Origin: Mycolicibacterium mageritense | GTDB lineage: Bacteria; Actinomycetota; Actinomycetes; Mycobacteriales; Mycobacteriaceae | Direction of reading: 5' to 3' | Length of the DNA stretch: 64,000 nt | Assembly (NCBI RefSeq): GCF_010727475.1 | Contig: NZ_AP022567.1 | Location: 6,572,001 to 6,636,000 of the forward strand | Shown: piece after piece, positions 8,436 to 17,176 of the stretch | Position numbering within the stretch: position 1 is the first letter of the stretch | Layout: the number at the start of each line of letters is the position of its first letter | Program-made: the position numbers and the translations under genes | Notes under the pieces: generated by a model | What the model was told of the DNA's origin: nothing | Seen by the model: the letters and a program-made list of their open reading frames with translations, nothing else | The model's database searches: none

Positions 8436-8927
8436 ATGAAATACACCCTCTCGATCGAGATCGCCCTGCCCCGCCAGAAGGTGGTCGATCTGATCTCCGA
8501 CCCGGCGCAGATGCCGAAGTGGCTGCGTGGCCTGGTACTGCACGAGCCGGTCAACGGGGTGCACGGACAGCTCGGCACCACCTCGCGAGTCGTGTTCCAG
8601 ACGGGGAAGCGCAGGATGGAGGCGACCGAATCCATCACACGCCTGGAACCCGCAGATCTGCATGCGATCCCCAGGTCGGTCGTCGTGCGTTACGAACGCG
8701 AGATTGTCGGCAAGGGCATGTGGCAGGCCCAACGAGACCGAATCATCGACGCTGGTCCGGAATCGACGCTGTGGGAGAGCGAAAGCGAGTTCCGGTTCGA
8801 CGGGTTGCTGATGCGGCTGGCGGGACGTCTCATGTCCCGCACCTTTCGCAAGCAGTCGTGGCAGCACATGCAGGACTTCAAGGCGTTCGCCGAGCGTGGG
8901 ACGGACATCTCCCAAGGGACGAACTGA
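8436..8927 (+). CDS. SRPBCC family protein (polyketide cyclase/START-like)
   Basis: 163 aa, single START-like domain: MKYTLSIEIALPRQKVVDLISDPAQMPKWLRGL, a strand-rich middle, then a long C-terminal helix (LMSRTFRKQSWQHMQDFKAFAE). The ATG is chosen because GGAGG lies 9 bp upstream; the frame extends further only because it runs into an SRPBCC remnant. Such proteins bind hydrophobic ligands in a central cavity; the ligand is unknown. No operon partner. Confidence 0.88.
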   Translation: MKYTLSIEIALPRQKVVDLISDPAQMPKWLRGLVLHEPVNGVHGQLGTTSRVVFQTGKRRMEATESITRLEPADLHAIPRSVVVRYEREIVGKGMWQAQRDRIIDAGPESTLWESESEFRFDGLLMRLAGRLMSRTFRKQSWQHMQDFKAFAERGTDISQGTN

Positions 8928-9049
8928 CCTGCCACTGAGTTGGATCCGAGCAGCGATCCCTATGCGGGCAGGTGAGGTGGTGGATTCGGGCGATATCGGT
9001 CCGGCAATTCGGCGTCGACCCGCGATTATCAGGTGTTTCGCGGGGGCAC

Positions 9050-9883
9050 TTACGCGGGCGCTTCGGGTGGTGCCACGGCGAGCATCGCGAGCACTTCTGC
9101 CACGGAAGTGTCGGTACGATCACGCACCGCAACCCACCGATCCAATGCTCGCGCTGCACCGGCTGCCATGTCGGCGGGCAGACCGGCGGCCATCAATGTG
9201 GTGGCAATCTCGAGCATTTCGGGTGCCCACCGCCACGCACGCGCCGCTGCGCCGGTGAACGCCTCAGGTTCAGCTAGCGGCCGGCCTTCCAATAGTTCTG
9301 CTTCGCGGGCCAGATGCGCACCGACTCCGTGTTGGTTGGCCAACGCATGAGCAGTCGCGGCCAACACACGCGACGCCTTCTGGTAGGAGGCGTATGCCAT
9401 CTTCAGGGCTGAGGCCTGTCCCAGCCGATCGGAAATCACAACGACCTCCAGCGCGGTACCGTCAAACAGGGTCGCGACGGCCTCAGTATCACCAGAGAGG
9501 TACAACCGCGTCGTTGCCGGCCATTTCGGTGGCGGACCGATGATTCCGCCGTCGACCACCGTGGCATCAGGCAGCAACTCTGCGATCCGGTGAACACGCT
9601 CAGGTGCGATCGCGTTGGCATCGACATAGATCCCGCGGTAACCGGCGGCTTGACGCGCGATGTCTTCGGCATGCGCCGGTGGGCAAATCGACAGCACGAC
9701 ATCACAATCCTGTAAGGCGTCATGCAGGTCCGTGCACTCCTGCAGACCGGCGTCGGCCGCTCGCCGCCGAGTCGCCTCGCTGCGCCCCGACGATACCCAC
9801 CGCACCGTCGCGCCGCCCTGCACTCCAAGACGGGCAACCTCCGCGCCCATCGCCCCAGGGTGCAACACGGTGACGACGGTCAT
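9050..9883 (-). CDS. NAD(P)-dependent oxidoreductase of the beta-hydroxyacid dehydrogenase type
   Basis: 277 aa. The N-terminal Rossmann domain starts VTVLHPGAMGAEVA (GxxGxxxA-like dinucleotide loop), with DVVLSICPPAHAEDIA typical of 6-phosphogluconate/hydroxyisobutyrate-type enzymes. The C-terminal helical domain contains ALKMAYASYQKASRVLAATAHALA, with the conserved Lys, resembling DUF1932. Likely oxidises or reduces a small hydroxyacid or imine; substrate unknown. Same strand as the peptidase gene upstream, with a 78-bp gap. Confidence 0.87.
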   Translation of the reverse strand: MTVVTVLHPGAMGAEVARLGVQGGATVRWVSSGRSEATRRRAADAGLQECTDLHDALQDCDVVLSICPPAHAEDIARQAAGYRGIYVDANAIAPERVHRIAELLPDATVVDGGIIGPPPKWPATTRLYLSGDTEAVATLFDGTALEVVVISDRLGQASALKMAYASYQKASRVLAATAHALANQHGVGAHLAREAELLEGRPLAEPEAFTGAAARAWRWAPEMLEIATTLMAAGLPADMAAGAARALDRWVAVRDRTDTSVAEVLAMLAVAPPEAPA

Positions 9884-9961
9884 GGCGAAATGATAGTGGC
9901 ATCGAGCGGTCGGCCCGTCTGCTCAACATCCGCGCCGGGTTCCAGATACGACCGTTGGCAG

Positions 9962-10870
9962 TCACTCGATTGTCAGTGTGCCGGCCTTCGCGTCTAGAAC
10001 TGCTGCAGCTCCTAGCGGCACGGTCGCGGGGTGGTCTCCGTGGCCCAGAGGGAGCCCTCCCAGAATCGGTACCCCGAGCCGCGAGAGGTGATCGCGGAGC
10101 AGTCCGATGATCGTTATGCCCTTGCTTGGATTGAATTTGGTGAACTGACCGACCGCGATGCCCGCAATGCCATCAAGGTGACCGCCGTTGCGCAGCATGG
10201 TGAGTTGGCGGTCCACTTGTCCGAGGTAGAGATCGACGGCTTCGATGAACAGGATGGCACCGTGGAGGTCTGGAAGTGCCCAGCCCGCCGCAGTGGCGAT
10301 CATGTCAAGGTTGCCTCCGAGAACCGGACCCCGTGCCGTCCCGTTCGTGGTGAGCTGGGAAGTCGATTCCGCCTCGCGCGAGGTGATGACTGTCGGTCCG
10401 TCAGACATCAGCGCCGCGCGCAGGAACTCGCTGCTTAGACGCGGGATGTCGCCGGTCGTTTCGTCGACGCAGAGGGCCCCGTGCAGGCCGACAACCCTGC
10501 TGTGCTTCCACAAGCTCATGTGCAGGATGGTGATGTCACTGAAGCCGACGAGGAACTTCGGATCCTCGCGGGCTGCGGCAAAGTCCAGTCGATCGGCGAT
10601 GCGGTAGGAGCCCTTGCCTCCCCGTGTCGCGACGATCGCCCGGACCGACGGGTCGCGCAGCGCCTTGTTCATATCGCCCAGGCGCTCATCGTCTGTTCCG
10701 GCGAGGTACCCGTACTTGTTAAAGACATTGTCGCCCAAGCTCACTTGGAGACCCCAACCTTCGAGTATCCGTTGAGTGTGAAGCACGTCCTCGGGTTTGG
10801 GCGGGCTGCCTGGTGATACCAGCCGGACCTCTTCGCCAACCTGCAACCTGGCTGGGTGTAGCACCGGCAT
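9962..10870 (-). CDS. S66 family LD-carboxypeptidase / MccF-like peptidase
   Basis: 302 aa. Family features: VGEEVRLVSPGSPP at the start, AIVATRGGKGSYRIADRLD, nucleophile Ser in VGFSDITILH, Glu in ILFIEAVDLYLGQVDRQL and His in LPLGHGDHPATVPLG. S66 enzymes cleave the L,D bond in recycled murein peptides or, as MccF, inactivate peptidyl-nucleotide antibiotics. This start has GAGGA 10 bp upstream; longer starts (10903, 11014) would run toward or overlap the next gene. Cytoplasmic, no signal peptide. Confidence 0.88.
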   Translation of the reverse strand: MPVLHPARLQVGEEVRLVSPGSPPKPEDVLHTQRILEGWGLQVSLGDNVFNKYGYLAGTDDERLGDMNKALRDPSVRAIVATRGGKGSYRIADRLDFAAAREDPKFLVGFSDITILHMSLWKHSRVVGLHGALCVDETTGDIPRLSSEFLRAALMSDGPTVITSREAESTSQLTTNGTARGPVLGGNLDMIATAAGWALPDLHGAILFIEAVDLYLGQVDRQLTMLRNGGHLDGIAGIAVGQFTKFNPSKGITIIGLLRDHLSRLGVPILGGLPLGHGDHPATVPLGAAAVLDAKAGTLTIE

Positions 10871-10964
10871 GCGGGCGGATTCCTCAGCGGCGTTCGGTGA
10901 CATCACAGCGAAGATTCTCGCGGATAGGTCGTGAACCTGAGGCGCCCGCAGATGGTGCGCAAGC

Positions 10965-11543
10965 CTAATCCAATGCTGTGTGCGTCCAGTCCAACTGGCC
11001 GTCGGCGCCGACACTCACGGTCCACTCGTCGTGGTGCTTCGTCGAGCTGTCGTCGGAGTGCTCCCACGTGTAGGTGATTACTGACACGCGCGTCCCGGCC
11101 CGGCCGTCCGACACGGTATGCGGCGCGGCGACCGGTGCACCTGCTGCAGTGCGGCCAGGCGTGTGGACCACGAACCTCGCCCGATCGTTGGGATCGGCGT
11201 GTTCGGCGACGAGCAGCGCCACGTCCACAGGGTCGAGTGGTGGCTGGACGGCGGCGACGTAGTCGCGCAGTCCGCGCGCCTCGTACAGCGGCAGGATACG
11301 GCCGTCCGGCAAGACGCCGAAGCAACGGACCGGACCGGCGGCGTCGACCACCGCAGTGACTCCCGCCACGATCATCAGGTCGTCGCGCGGCGCTTCTGTC
11401 GGTGCCACCGTCCACGCGCCGTGTGTCGTGCGGATCCTTACGGCGGATTGACCTACCTCGAGGTCGAGGATGGACTCCCCTTCGTCTGCAAGGTGTTCGG
11501 CGACAATGGCGGCGCCGATGCGGCCGAGGTCGACGGTGGTCAC
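10965..11543 (-). CDS. Hypothetical protein coupled to the putative metalloprotease effector
   Basis: 192 aa, acidic, predicted mixed alpha/beta, no signal peptide or membrane segment, family not recognised. Its ATG overlaps the stop of the 766-aa gene by 4 bp (ATGA), so the two are translationally coupled. In effector or polymorphic-toxin operons this place is often held by an immunity protein or chaperone; that is inference from position only. Confidence 0.7.
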   Translation of the reverse strand: MTTVDLGRIGAAIVAEHLADEGESILDLEVGQSAVRIRTTHGAWTVAPTEAPRDDLMIVAGVTAVVDAAGPVRCFGVLPDGRILPLYEARGLRDYVAAVQPPLDPVDVALLVAEHADPNDRARFVVHTPGRTAAGAPVAAPHTVSDGRAGTRVSVITYTWEHSDDSSTKHHDEWTVSVGADGQLDWTHTALD

Positions 11544-13840
11544 TTCCCTCCCCTAATCGCCGTGAGGATCCACTTGCCCACGTCGTCGTAGTTCGCGAAC
11601 ATGCCCGCCACGCCGAGTTGGGTCATCTTGTAGTTCTCGCGGACGTACGCCCTGATCGCCGCCTGATCGGCAGTCATCAGCCACTGGTAGTTCCTGGGGA
11701 TGCGGTGAGCCGGCAGGTTCAGGTTCCGGAGAAACTGCTGTTGTGCGTAGAACGCCTGGTACTCCATCTGTTGAGTGGACAGAGCCTGCAAACCTCCGAG
11801 CAGGTTCTTCTCCTGCTTCCGGTGAGCCAATTCGTGCGCAAGCGTCGACGCCACCGCGACCCGCGACCGCTCTGCCTTGACGATGATGGTGTCGGTCGCG
11901 GGGTCGTAGATGCCGTTGGTGCCCGCCTTCTCGATTTCAGCGGAGAGCCGTTTTGCTTCAGCCTCGACGTTGGCGCCCTTCTTCGCGTGCTTGCGGACGA
12001 GTTCGAGGACGGCAGCCTGACGTTCCTCCGCGGTGCCCGCGTACATCAACACCTTCTCCTCCTTGAAGGCCTCGTCGGCCGCCCTGGTGTAGGCCTTCGC
12101 CAATTCGACGTCCTCGGCGAACTTCTCGCCACGGGCGAAGACCCTGCGGATGTCATCGAGGTTGGCTGCCACCTTCGCCGTCGTGTCCGCACCGTCCACG
12201 CCGCCCTTGGCCGCGGCGACGAGCTTCGTCTGAGTCTCCTCGGGAACCCCGTACTTGCGGGCGGTTTCGAGTAGCTCCTCGGTTTTCTCGGCGGTCTTGG
12301 CCGCCTTGGCCTCGGCGAGCACGCCCTTCAACGCCTTGAAGGCGGTGGCGGCCTGCTGGACGTCGGCGATCGCGGTGACGATGTCCACGGCCAGCCAGAA
12401 GATGTCGGGCGGCTCGCCCTGTGAGATCGCCTTGGCCTTGTCGAAGCTCGTCGACTGCGCGGCCGCGGTCAGGCTGTAGTCCTGATAGTGCTCGTAGGCA
12501 CCGTATATTGACAGCACCATGCTTCCGGCTGCCGCGGCTGTGACGGCCGCCGCGGCCGCGACGCTGGCACCGCCCGTCGGGATGGCCGCGACAAGGCCCA
12601 GCCCGATGGCCACCGCCGCGATCAACATCTGGGTGTCACGTTCGGCGGCGGCGACGGCGGCGACCTTTTCGTCGATCACCCGGGCCTGCCAGTCCTTGAC
12701 CCCGGTCTGCCGCTTTGTGATGTCCCGGAGTCGCGGCTCCTTCCAGACCGAGAAGCGTCCGCCGAGTTCCTCCCGAACCGTCGCGATGTTCTTCAGCCTG
12801 TCCTGGGCGATGTACGCAAGCTGGCCGGCCAGGCTGTCGGGTTTGCGTCCCGCCAGATCGATCAATTGGTTCAGCGCATCGGGCCCCGGCGTCACCGTGG
12901 CGAGAATCGGATAAGTCTTCTGCTTCTCGGCCGCCATGGCGTCGTACGCGCGGGCGGTGCGCAGGCCCTCTGCCTCCGAGGTCTCGAGCCGCTTCGCCAG
13001 CTCCGGAGTCAGTGTAATCTCCGGGATGGCGGCCGCAAGTGACGGGGCGGCCGTCTTGTTGAAGGCGGCGTTGGCCTCGTCTCGCGCGGCGAAATAGACC
13101 TTGGCAGCCTTGTCTGCGACCATGCGCGAGCTGATGAGATCCTGTATGGCCGTCCGCATTCCGGCTGCAGCCGCCTTGTCCATAGAGTAGCCACCGGTGC
13201 CGATGCCCAGGAACGTGTTCTCTTTGATGCCCAGGGTTTTGAGTTGCTCGTTGATCTCCTTCTCCGAGGCCGTGAGGATCTCGCGGGCTGTCGTCTTCGA
13301 GTCGTTCTCGAACGTCGTCACCAGCGACCCGGCATCGGTTTCGAGCGCGGACACCTGCGCCTTGAGCGTGGTTCTCACGCGTTGCAGCTCGTCACCGGTG
13401 ACGTTCTGGTTCAGTTGGATGTTGAGGTCTTGCGAGATGTCGATGTTGATGAGCCGAAACGCCCAGTCTCTGCCCTTCGTCCAGCCGCGCGTCGTCACTT
13501 GGTCCTCGAGCGCCTTGCGTACCTGCGCGCTGTCGGTGCTCACCGGCACGCCCTCGTGTGTGACGACTACCGGACCCGTCCGCGGCGCCGCCGGGGCGGC
13601 GACAGACGCCGGGGCGGTTGCCACTTTTGTTGGCTGACGTTGCAGCGCAGCCGGGCTCGACGTTGCGGCGGATGCGAGAGTGTCGACGACGGCGTGGTTG
13701 CCAGCGCTGCGTTGCAGCTCGGCCAGCATCGCGACAGTCGGGCCGGGCGGAAGTTGGCCGGGAGCCTTCGGCGCCGGTGGCTTACGAACGGCCGGCGTCC
13801 TTGGCCATTTCGCACCACCAGCAGGATCGATCTTGTGCAT
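11540..13840 (-). CDS. Large putative metalloprotease with an injection-system-effector-like N-terminus
   Basis: 766 aa from the ATG preceded by GGGGG. Residues 42-51 (LQRSAGNHAV) match the short motif repeatedly seen in DUF4157-type and extracellular contractile injection system (eCIS) associated proteins. A long helical region (about 110-430) follows, then an Ala/Gly-rich hydrophobic stretch (about 450-495, MLIAAVAIGLGLVAAIPTGG) that could insert in a membrane. More helices lead to a C-terminal zinc-protease motif STLAHELAH (about residue 670) with a possible third ligand Glu in QQMEYQAFY. No signal peptide. No eCIS structural genes are in the window. Toxin or effector function is inference. 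Confidence 0.8.
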   Translation of the reverse strand: MHKIDPAGGAKWPRTPAVRKPPAPKAPGQLPPGPTVAMLAELQRSAGNHAVVDTLASAATSSPAALQRQPTKVATAPASVAAPAAPRTGPVVVTHEGVPVSTDSAQVRKALEDQVTTRGWTKGRDWAFRLINIDISQDLNIQLNQNVTGDELQRVRTTLKAQVSALETDAGSLVTTFENDSKTTAREILTASEKEINEQLKTLGIKENTFLGIGTGGYSMDKAAAAGMRTAIQDLISSRMVADKAAKVYFAARDEANAAFNKTAAPSLAAAIPEITLTPELAKRLETSEAEGLRTARAYDAMAAEKQKTYPILATVTPGPDALNQLIDLAGRKPDSLAGQLAYIAQDRLKNIATVREELGGRFSVWKEPRLRDITKRQTGVKDWQARVIDEKVAAVAAAERDTQMLIAAVAIGLGLVAAIPTGGASVAAAAAVTAAAAGSMVLSIYGAYEHYQDYSLTAAAQSTSFDKAKAISQGEPPDIFWLAVDIVTAIADVQQAATAFKALKGVLAEAKAAKTAEKTEELLETARKYGVPEETQTKLVAAAKGGVDGADTTAKVAANLDDIRRVFARGEKFAEDVELAKAYTRAADEAFKEEKVLMYAGTAEERQAAVLELVRKHAKKGANVEAEAKRLSAEIEKAGTNGIYDPATDTIIVKAERSRVAVASTLAHELAHRKQEKNLLGGLQALSTQQMEYQAFYAQQQFLRNLNLPAHRIPRNYQWLMTADQAAIRAYVRENYKMTQLGVAGMFANYDDVGKWILTAIRGGK

Positions 13841-14014
13841 GAACCCCCAACCCCGGAACGGTTCCGACGGGTCGACGGTACCGGGACGCGCTCGTCGGTG
13901 CACCTGCGCGCGGTCACCATGAAGGGCGAGCAACCTTGCCCCATTGGGCAATACGGCCATCCTAGGCCAGCCGTTCCGATACATTCCTCTGTTTACCTTG
14001 CAGCACACAAGCTT

Positions 14015-14236
14015 TCAGTTCGGGTCAAGCACCGCTCGCTCCCGCAGCGTCCACGCCCAACGACCAACAGCCATGCAGATGTTTCGGTCGAAGATCGACC
14101 AACGGTCTTGATGGCCGAAGCAGTTGTGCAACGTCGTGACGTATTCCGTCAGCGTGTCGATATCGTTGATTGCGGCTAGATATCGACAGGTCTTGTCGTA
14201 TTCGATCAGCAAGTTGTTGTCGACTGCGTACGTCAT
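14015..14236 (-). CDS. Small hypothetical protein
   Basis: 73 aa (MTYAVDNNLLIEYDKTCRYL...), balanced composition with no competing coding frame. It lies about 175 bp upstream of the metalloprotease gene on the same strand and may belong to that operon. Start-site signals are weak and no family was recognised, so this is a tentative gene. Confidence 0.45.
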   Translation of the reverse strand: MTYAVDNNLLIEYDKTCRYLAAINDIDTLTEYVTTLHNCFGHQDRWSIFDRNICMAVGRWAWTLRERAVLDPN

Positions 14237-14394
14237 AGAGGGTTCCCGCTCGAAGCTGGTGCCGGATACCTCGAAGCCGCGCGCCCGCAGGAAGGGTCCG
14301 CCACACCTTTGACCTCCTCGGGGGCCGGTGCGTATGGTCGGAACGGTAAGTGGGGTGACACCCCATTTCAGCGAATCGCTTGAGGAGCGCCCAC

Positions 14395-15321
14395 ATGCTC
14401 ACCCCGGAACGCCTCACCGCCGTCCGTCGCACGCTGCGACCGATCGGATTCGCGATGCCGAGCATCGGACTATCAGCAGTGCCTCCTGTGCAACAACAGA
14501 TCGAGGCGGCGCGTCGCCTGGAAGCGGCGGGTTACCGCAACGGCTGGGCCAACGAGGGCGTAGGCGGCAAGGACGTTTTCGTGCAGATCGCCATCCTGCT
14601 GGGCGCGACCGATCAGCTGACTTTTGGGACGTCGGTGACCCCGATGTGGGCCCGTCCCCCAATGGTCACTCACGCCGCGGCACATCAGTTGGTAGAAGCC
14701 TTCCCGGGCCGGTTCCTGCTGGGACTCGGATCAGGCTATGACTTCATGGCGCCGCTGGCGGGCCTCGTGTATCGCAAGCCATTGGCCCAGTTGCGGGAGT
14801 ACGTGACGCGCATGCCGGAACCTGTTCCGCTGCTGGACGTCCCCGCGGTCGACTACCCCACCGTTGTGGGCGCCAATGGCCGGCGGTCAGTACGGCAAGC
14901 CGGCGAGATCGCCGACGGCGCATTCCCGTCGCTGGTTCCGCCACGCTATGTCGAGGAGATCCGATCGGTGCTCGGAGACGACAAGCTGATCATCGTAGGG
15001 TTGATGACATCCGTCGACGACGATGAAGAGAAGGCCAAAGGTGATGCATCGCAGAGCATTTCGCAGATCTTTGCCATGAAAGGCGTTCCGTATGGACGGG
15101 TGCTCGACAGTTTCGGCTATACCGCACAGGATCGCACCGAAGGCAGCGACCGCCTGACCGCCGACCTCACCGCCGCGGGCTCGGGAGCTACCATCGCCGC
15201 GGCGGCCAGACGATATATCGAAGCCGGCGCCGATCACGTGGTCCTGATGCCGGTGGAGGCGGACTTCAACTCCGGCGTGGACAAGCTCGAGTCGATCGCC
15301 GCCGACGTCACTGCGGTCTGA
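14395..15321 (+). CDS. LLM-class (F420-dependent type) oxidoreductase
   Basis: 308 aa. TIM-barrel signatures of luciferase-like enzymes: AARRLEAAGYRNGWANEGVGGKD, LGATDQLTFGTSVTPMWARPP, HQLVEAFPGRFLLGLGSGY and RYIEAGADHVVLMPV. In mycobacteria most members use F420 rather than FMN; cofactor inferred. The start is set at the ATG after GAGGAG, five codons inside the longest frame. Its 3' end overlaps the convergent TetR gene by 14 bp. Substrate unknown. Confidence 0.9.
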   Translation: MLTPERLTAVRRTLRPIGFAMPSIGLSAVPPVQQQIEAARRLEAAGYRNGWANEGVGGKDVFVQIAILLGATDQLTFGTSVTPMWARPPMVTHAAAHQLVEAFPGRFLLGLGSGYDFMAPLAGLVYRKPLAQLREYVTRMPEPVPLLDVPAVDYPTVVGANGRRSVRQAGEIADGAFPSLVPPRYVEEIRSVLGDDKLIIVGLMTSVDDDEEKAKGDASQSISQIFAMKGVPYGRVLDSFGYTAQDRTEGSDRLTADLTAAGSGATIAAAARRYIEAGADHVVLMPVEADFNSGVDKLESIAADVTAV

Positions 15322-15877
15322 TGCCCTCCAGCGCCAGGACGCGCAACCTGTGGCCGCCAGACGGATTGTGTTCGGTCGCGAGGGCCACCCCACCCACCAA
15401 CGAAAGCAATTCCTCGATGGTGACGTCTTGGCGCACTGCGCCCGATGCGATAGCCCGCGCCAGGAGCGGGCCGCCATTTTGCACTAGTAACCGGTGGCAC
15501 GCCTCGCACGACGTGTTCCCACGGTGGTGCAGCACGGCGGCCGCCAGTCCGCGCACTTCGGAGAAGTACTCCCCCACATCGTGTAACCAAGATGTCAAAG
15601 CTGCCGCAGGATCCCTGGCCGCGCTGTCAGCGGCGGCCCGTACACACAACGCCCGGACCGTATCGGCAAAGACCGCATCAAGCAGTTCCCATCGTGACGG
15701 GAAATGCCGATGCAGTGTCGCCGATCCGACGCCGGCCTGACGGGCAATCTCCTCCAGCGAACCGTCTACGCCGTCGCGCAGGAACACTTCCGTCGCAGCG
15801 CTGATCACACGATCACGGCTGCGCTGAGCATCGGCACGGAGGCGGCGAGGCACTGTCACAGAGGACAGCTTCGGCAA
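15308..15877 (-). CDS. TetR family regulator
   Basis: 189 aa. N-terminal helix-turn-helix: SRDRVISAATEVFLRDGVDGSLEEIARQAGVGSATLHRHFPSRWELLDAVF. The C-terminal ligand domain (WLHDVGEYFSEVRGLAAAVL, CEACHRLL) is of the common TetR_C type found in mycobacteria. Convergent with the LLM oxidoreductase, so regulation of that gene is possible but not shown by an operator. Confidence 0.92.
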   Translation of the reverse strand: MPKLSSVTVPRRLRADAQRSRDRVISAATEVFLRDGVDGSLEEIARQAGVGSATLHRHFPSRWELLDAVFADTVRALCVRAAADSAARDPAAALTSWLHDVGEYFSEVRGLAAAVLHHRGNTSCEACHRLLVQNGGPLLARAIASGAVRQDVTIEELLSLVGGVALATEHNPSGGHRLRVLALEGIRPQ

Positions 15878-15981
15878 GCAGGTCCGGCACTCTCTAGATG
15901 AGCACCAGCCATCGCTTGCCCGTATGCGTGGAGTCCCATGCTGGACACGATAGATATCAAGGTCTTCGTCGGCCTCACCTT

Positions 15982-16821
15982 CTACATTGTCTGATGCCGG
16001 CCCGTCGACGCACGATCAAGCCATGACGCCACCTCATACATCAGTTGTTCGGGAGCATCGAACTGGATCAGGTGATTACTGCCGGGCACCTTGCGCACCG
16101 TCGAATCGGGAATCAAAGTGTGCAATCGATCCGCCCGCTCGACTGGAATCCACGCGTCCTGATCGCCCCAGACGATATGAACCGGCACAGTCATGTTCGC
16201 CAACAGCTCTTCGTTCTCACGCAGGTAGCGCTCGTCGTAGTCGACGATCTGCCGATAGAAGGCAGTCTGGCCCTCGTCGCCGCACCACGGCTGTATCAAC
16301 TCGTCAAGATCACCGTCGCGCAGCCCGACATTGGTTGCATTGCCGATGTAGGCCCGAACAATTGCGCGGTGAACGTACCCCGGGAGCTGGTCGAGCAGGC
16401 CGGGATTGTCCTGCACGAACTTGAAGAACGGCGACCCGCTCGGTGGGATTGCGACGACATCGATGAGCATGAGCGAGGCATAGTCAGCACCGCCGACCAA
16501 GTGCGCACGAAGCGATACCGCACCCCCGAAATCGTGGGCGATCACGTGCGGACGGGCAATGTCCCAATGCCGCAACAACGCAGTCAATGCGTCCGCTTGA
16601 ACTCCGAAGTCGACGGGCGCGCCGGGTTGCTTTGATGACTGGCCGTATCCCGGCATGTCCCACAGATAGACGGTGTATCTATCGGTCAGGGCACTCGCGA
16701 TCGGTCGCCACAGCACCGAAGACCACGGCGTGCCATGGCAAAACACCACTGCCGGACCGTCTCCGGCGCTGGTCCACGCAATCTGACGCCCTTGCCACTC
16801 GTAACGCTCTGTCAGATCCAT
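15982..16821 (-). CDS. Alpha/beta hydrolase with Asp nucleophile (dehalogenase/epoxide hydrolase type)
   Basis: 279 aa. Oxyanion region FCHGTPWSS (28-35), nucleophile elbow HDFGG with Asp97 rather than Ser, acid Asp in VWGDQDAWIP and catalytic His in PGSNHLIQFD. The Asp nucleophile places it with haloalkane/haloacetate dehalogenases and epoxide hydrolases. The ATG follows AAGGGAGAG; the longer frame upstream is not supported. A 9-bp-arm palindrome lies 78 bp upstream at 16899-16924. Confidence 0.9.
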   Translation of the reverse strand: MDLTERYEWQGRQIAWTSAGDGPAVVFCHGTPWSSVLWRPIASALTDRYTVYLWDMPGYGQSSKQPGAPVDFGVQADALTALLRHWDIARPHVIAHDFGGAVSLRAHLVGGADYASLMLIDVVAIPPSGSPFFKFVQDNPGLLDQLPGYVHRAIVRAYIGNATNVGLRDGDLDELIQPWCGDEGQTAFYRQIVDYDERYLRENEELLANMTVPVHIVWGDQDAWIPVERADRLHTLIPDSTVRKVPGSNHLIQFDAPEQLMYEVASWLDRASTGRHQTM

Positions 16822-16898
16822 CTCTCCCTTGGTACCACTCGGCGACCGCCAGGCACAGGGCGGTGCGCTCATCTTGCGGCAGCGAATAATCGTCCCAA

Positions 16899-16924
16899 TG
16901 TCGGCTGAGTCAACCCAGCCGACA
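16899..16924. promoter_or_regulatory. Inverted repeat upstream of the hydrolase, probable operator
   Basis: TGTCGGCTG-N8-CAGCCGACA, perfect 9-bp arms, 78 bp before the hydrolase start. The binding protein is unknown. The remainder of the 16822-17176 gap holds no gene that I can support. Confidence 0.55.
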
Positions 16925-17176
16925 ATCAGAGTCTGTTTCCTGCCGCATCTCGGCTGATCCCGCATTCGGGATGCCAGCTTAGGGAGAATTCGGCAGAAGC
17001 GAATTTGGCGGCTACCAGTCGAATACACCGCTTTCATCCGGTGGGTCACGTCGCAGCCGGAGTGCCCTTCGGCTGCCTCGCCGGGTCGATCTGGGCGGAA
17101 GGTTCTGCCCGCCGTTTGCGTCGCTGCTCGGCTGGGGATATGGACCAGCCCCACAGCGACATTCCCGAGGACACCG

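Noticed and set aside
15439..15452. A 14-bp match to the 45-bp repeat inside the TetR gene at 15308
   Set aside because: Too short and within a conserved coding region; treated as chance.
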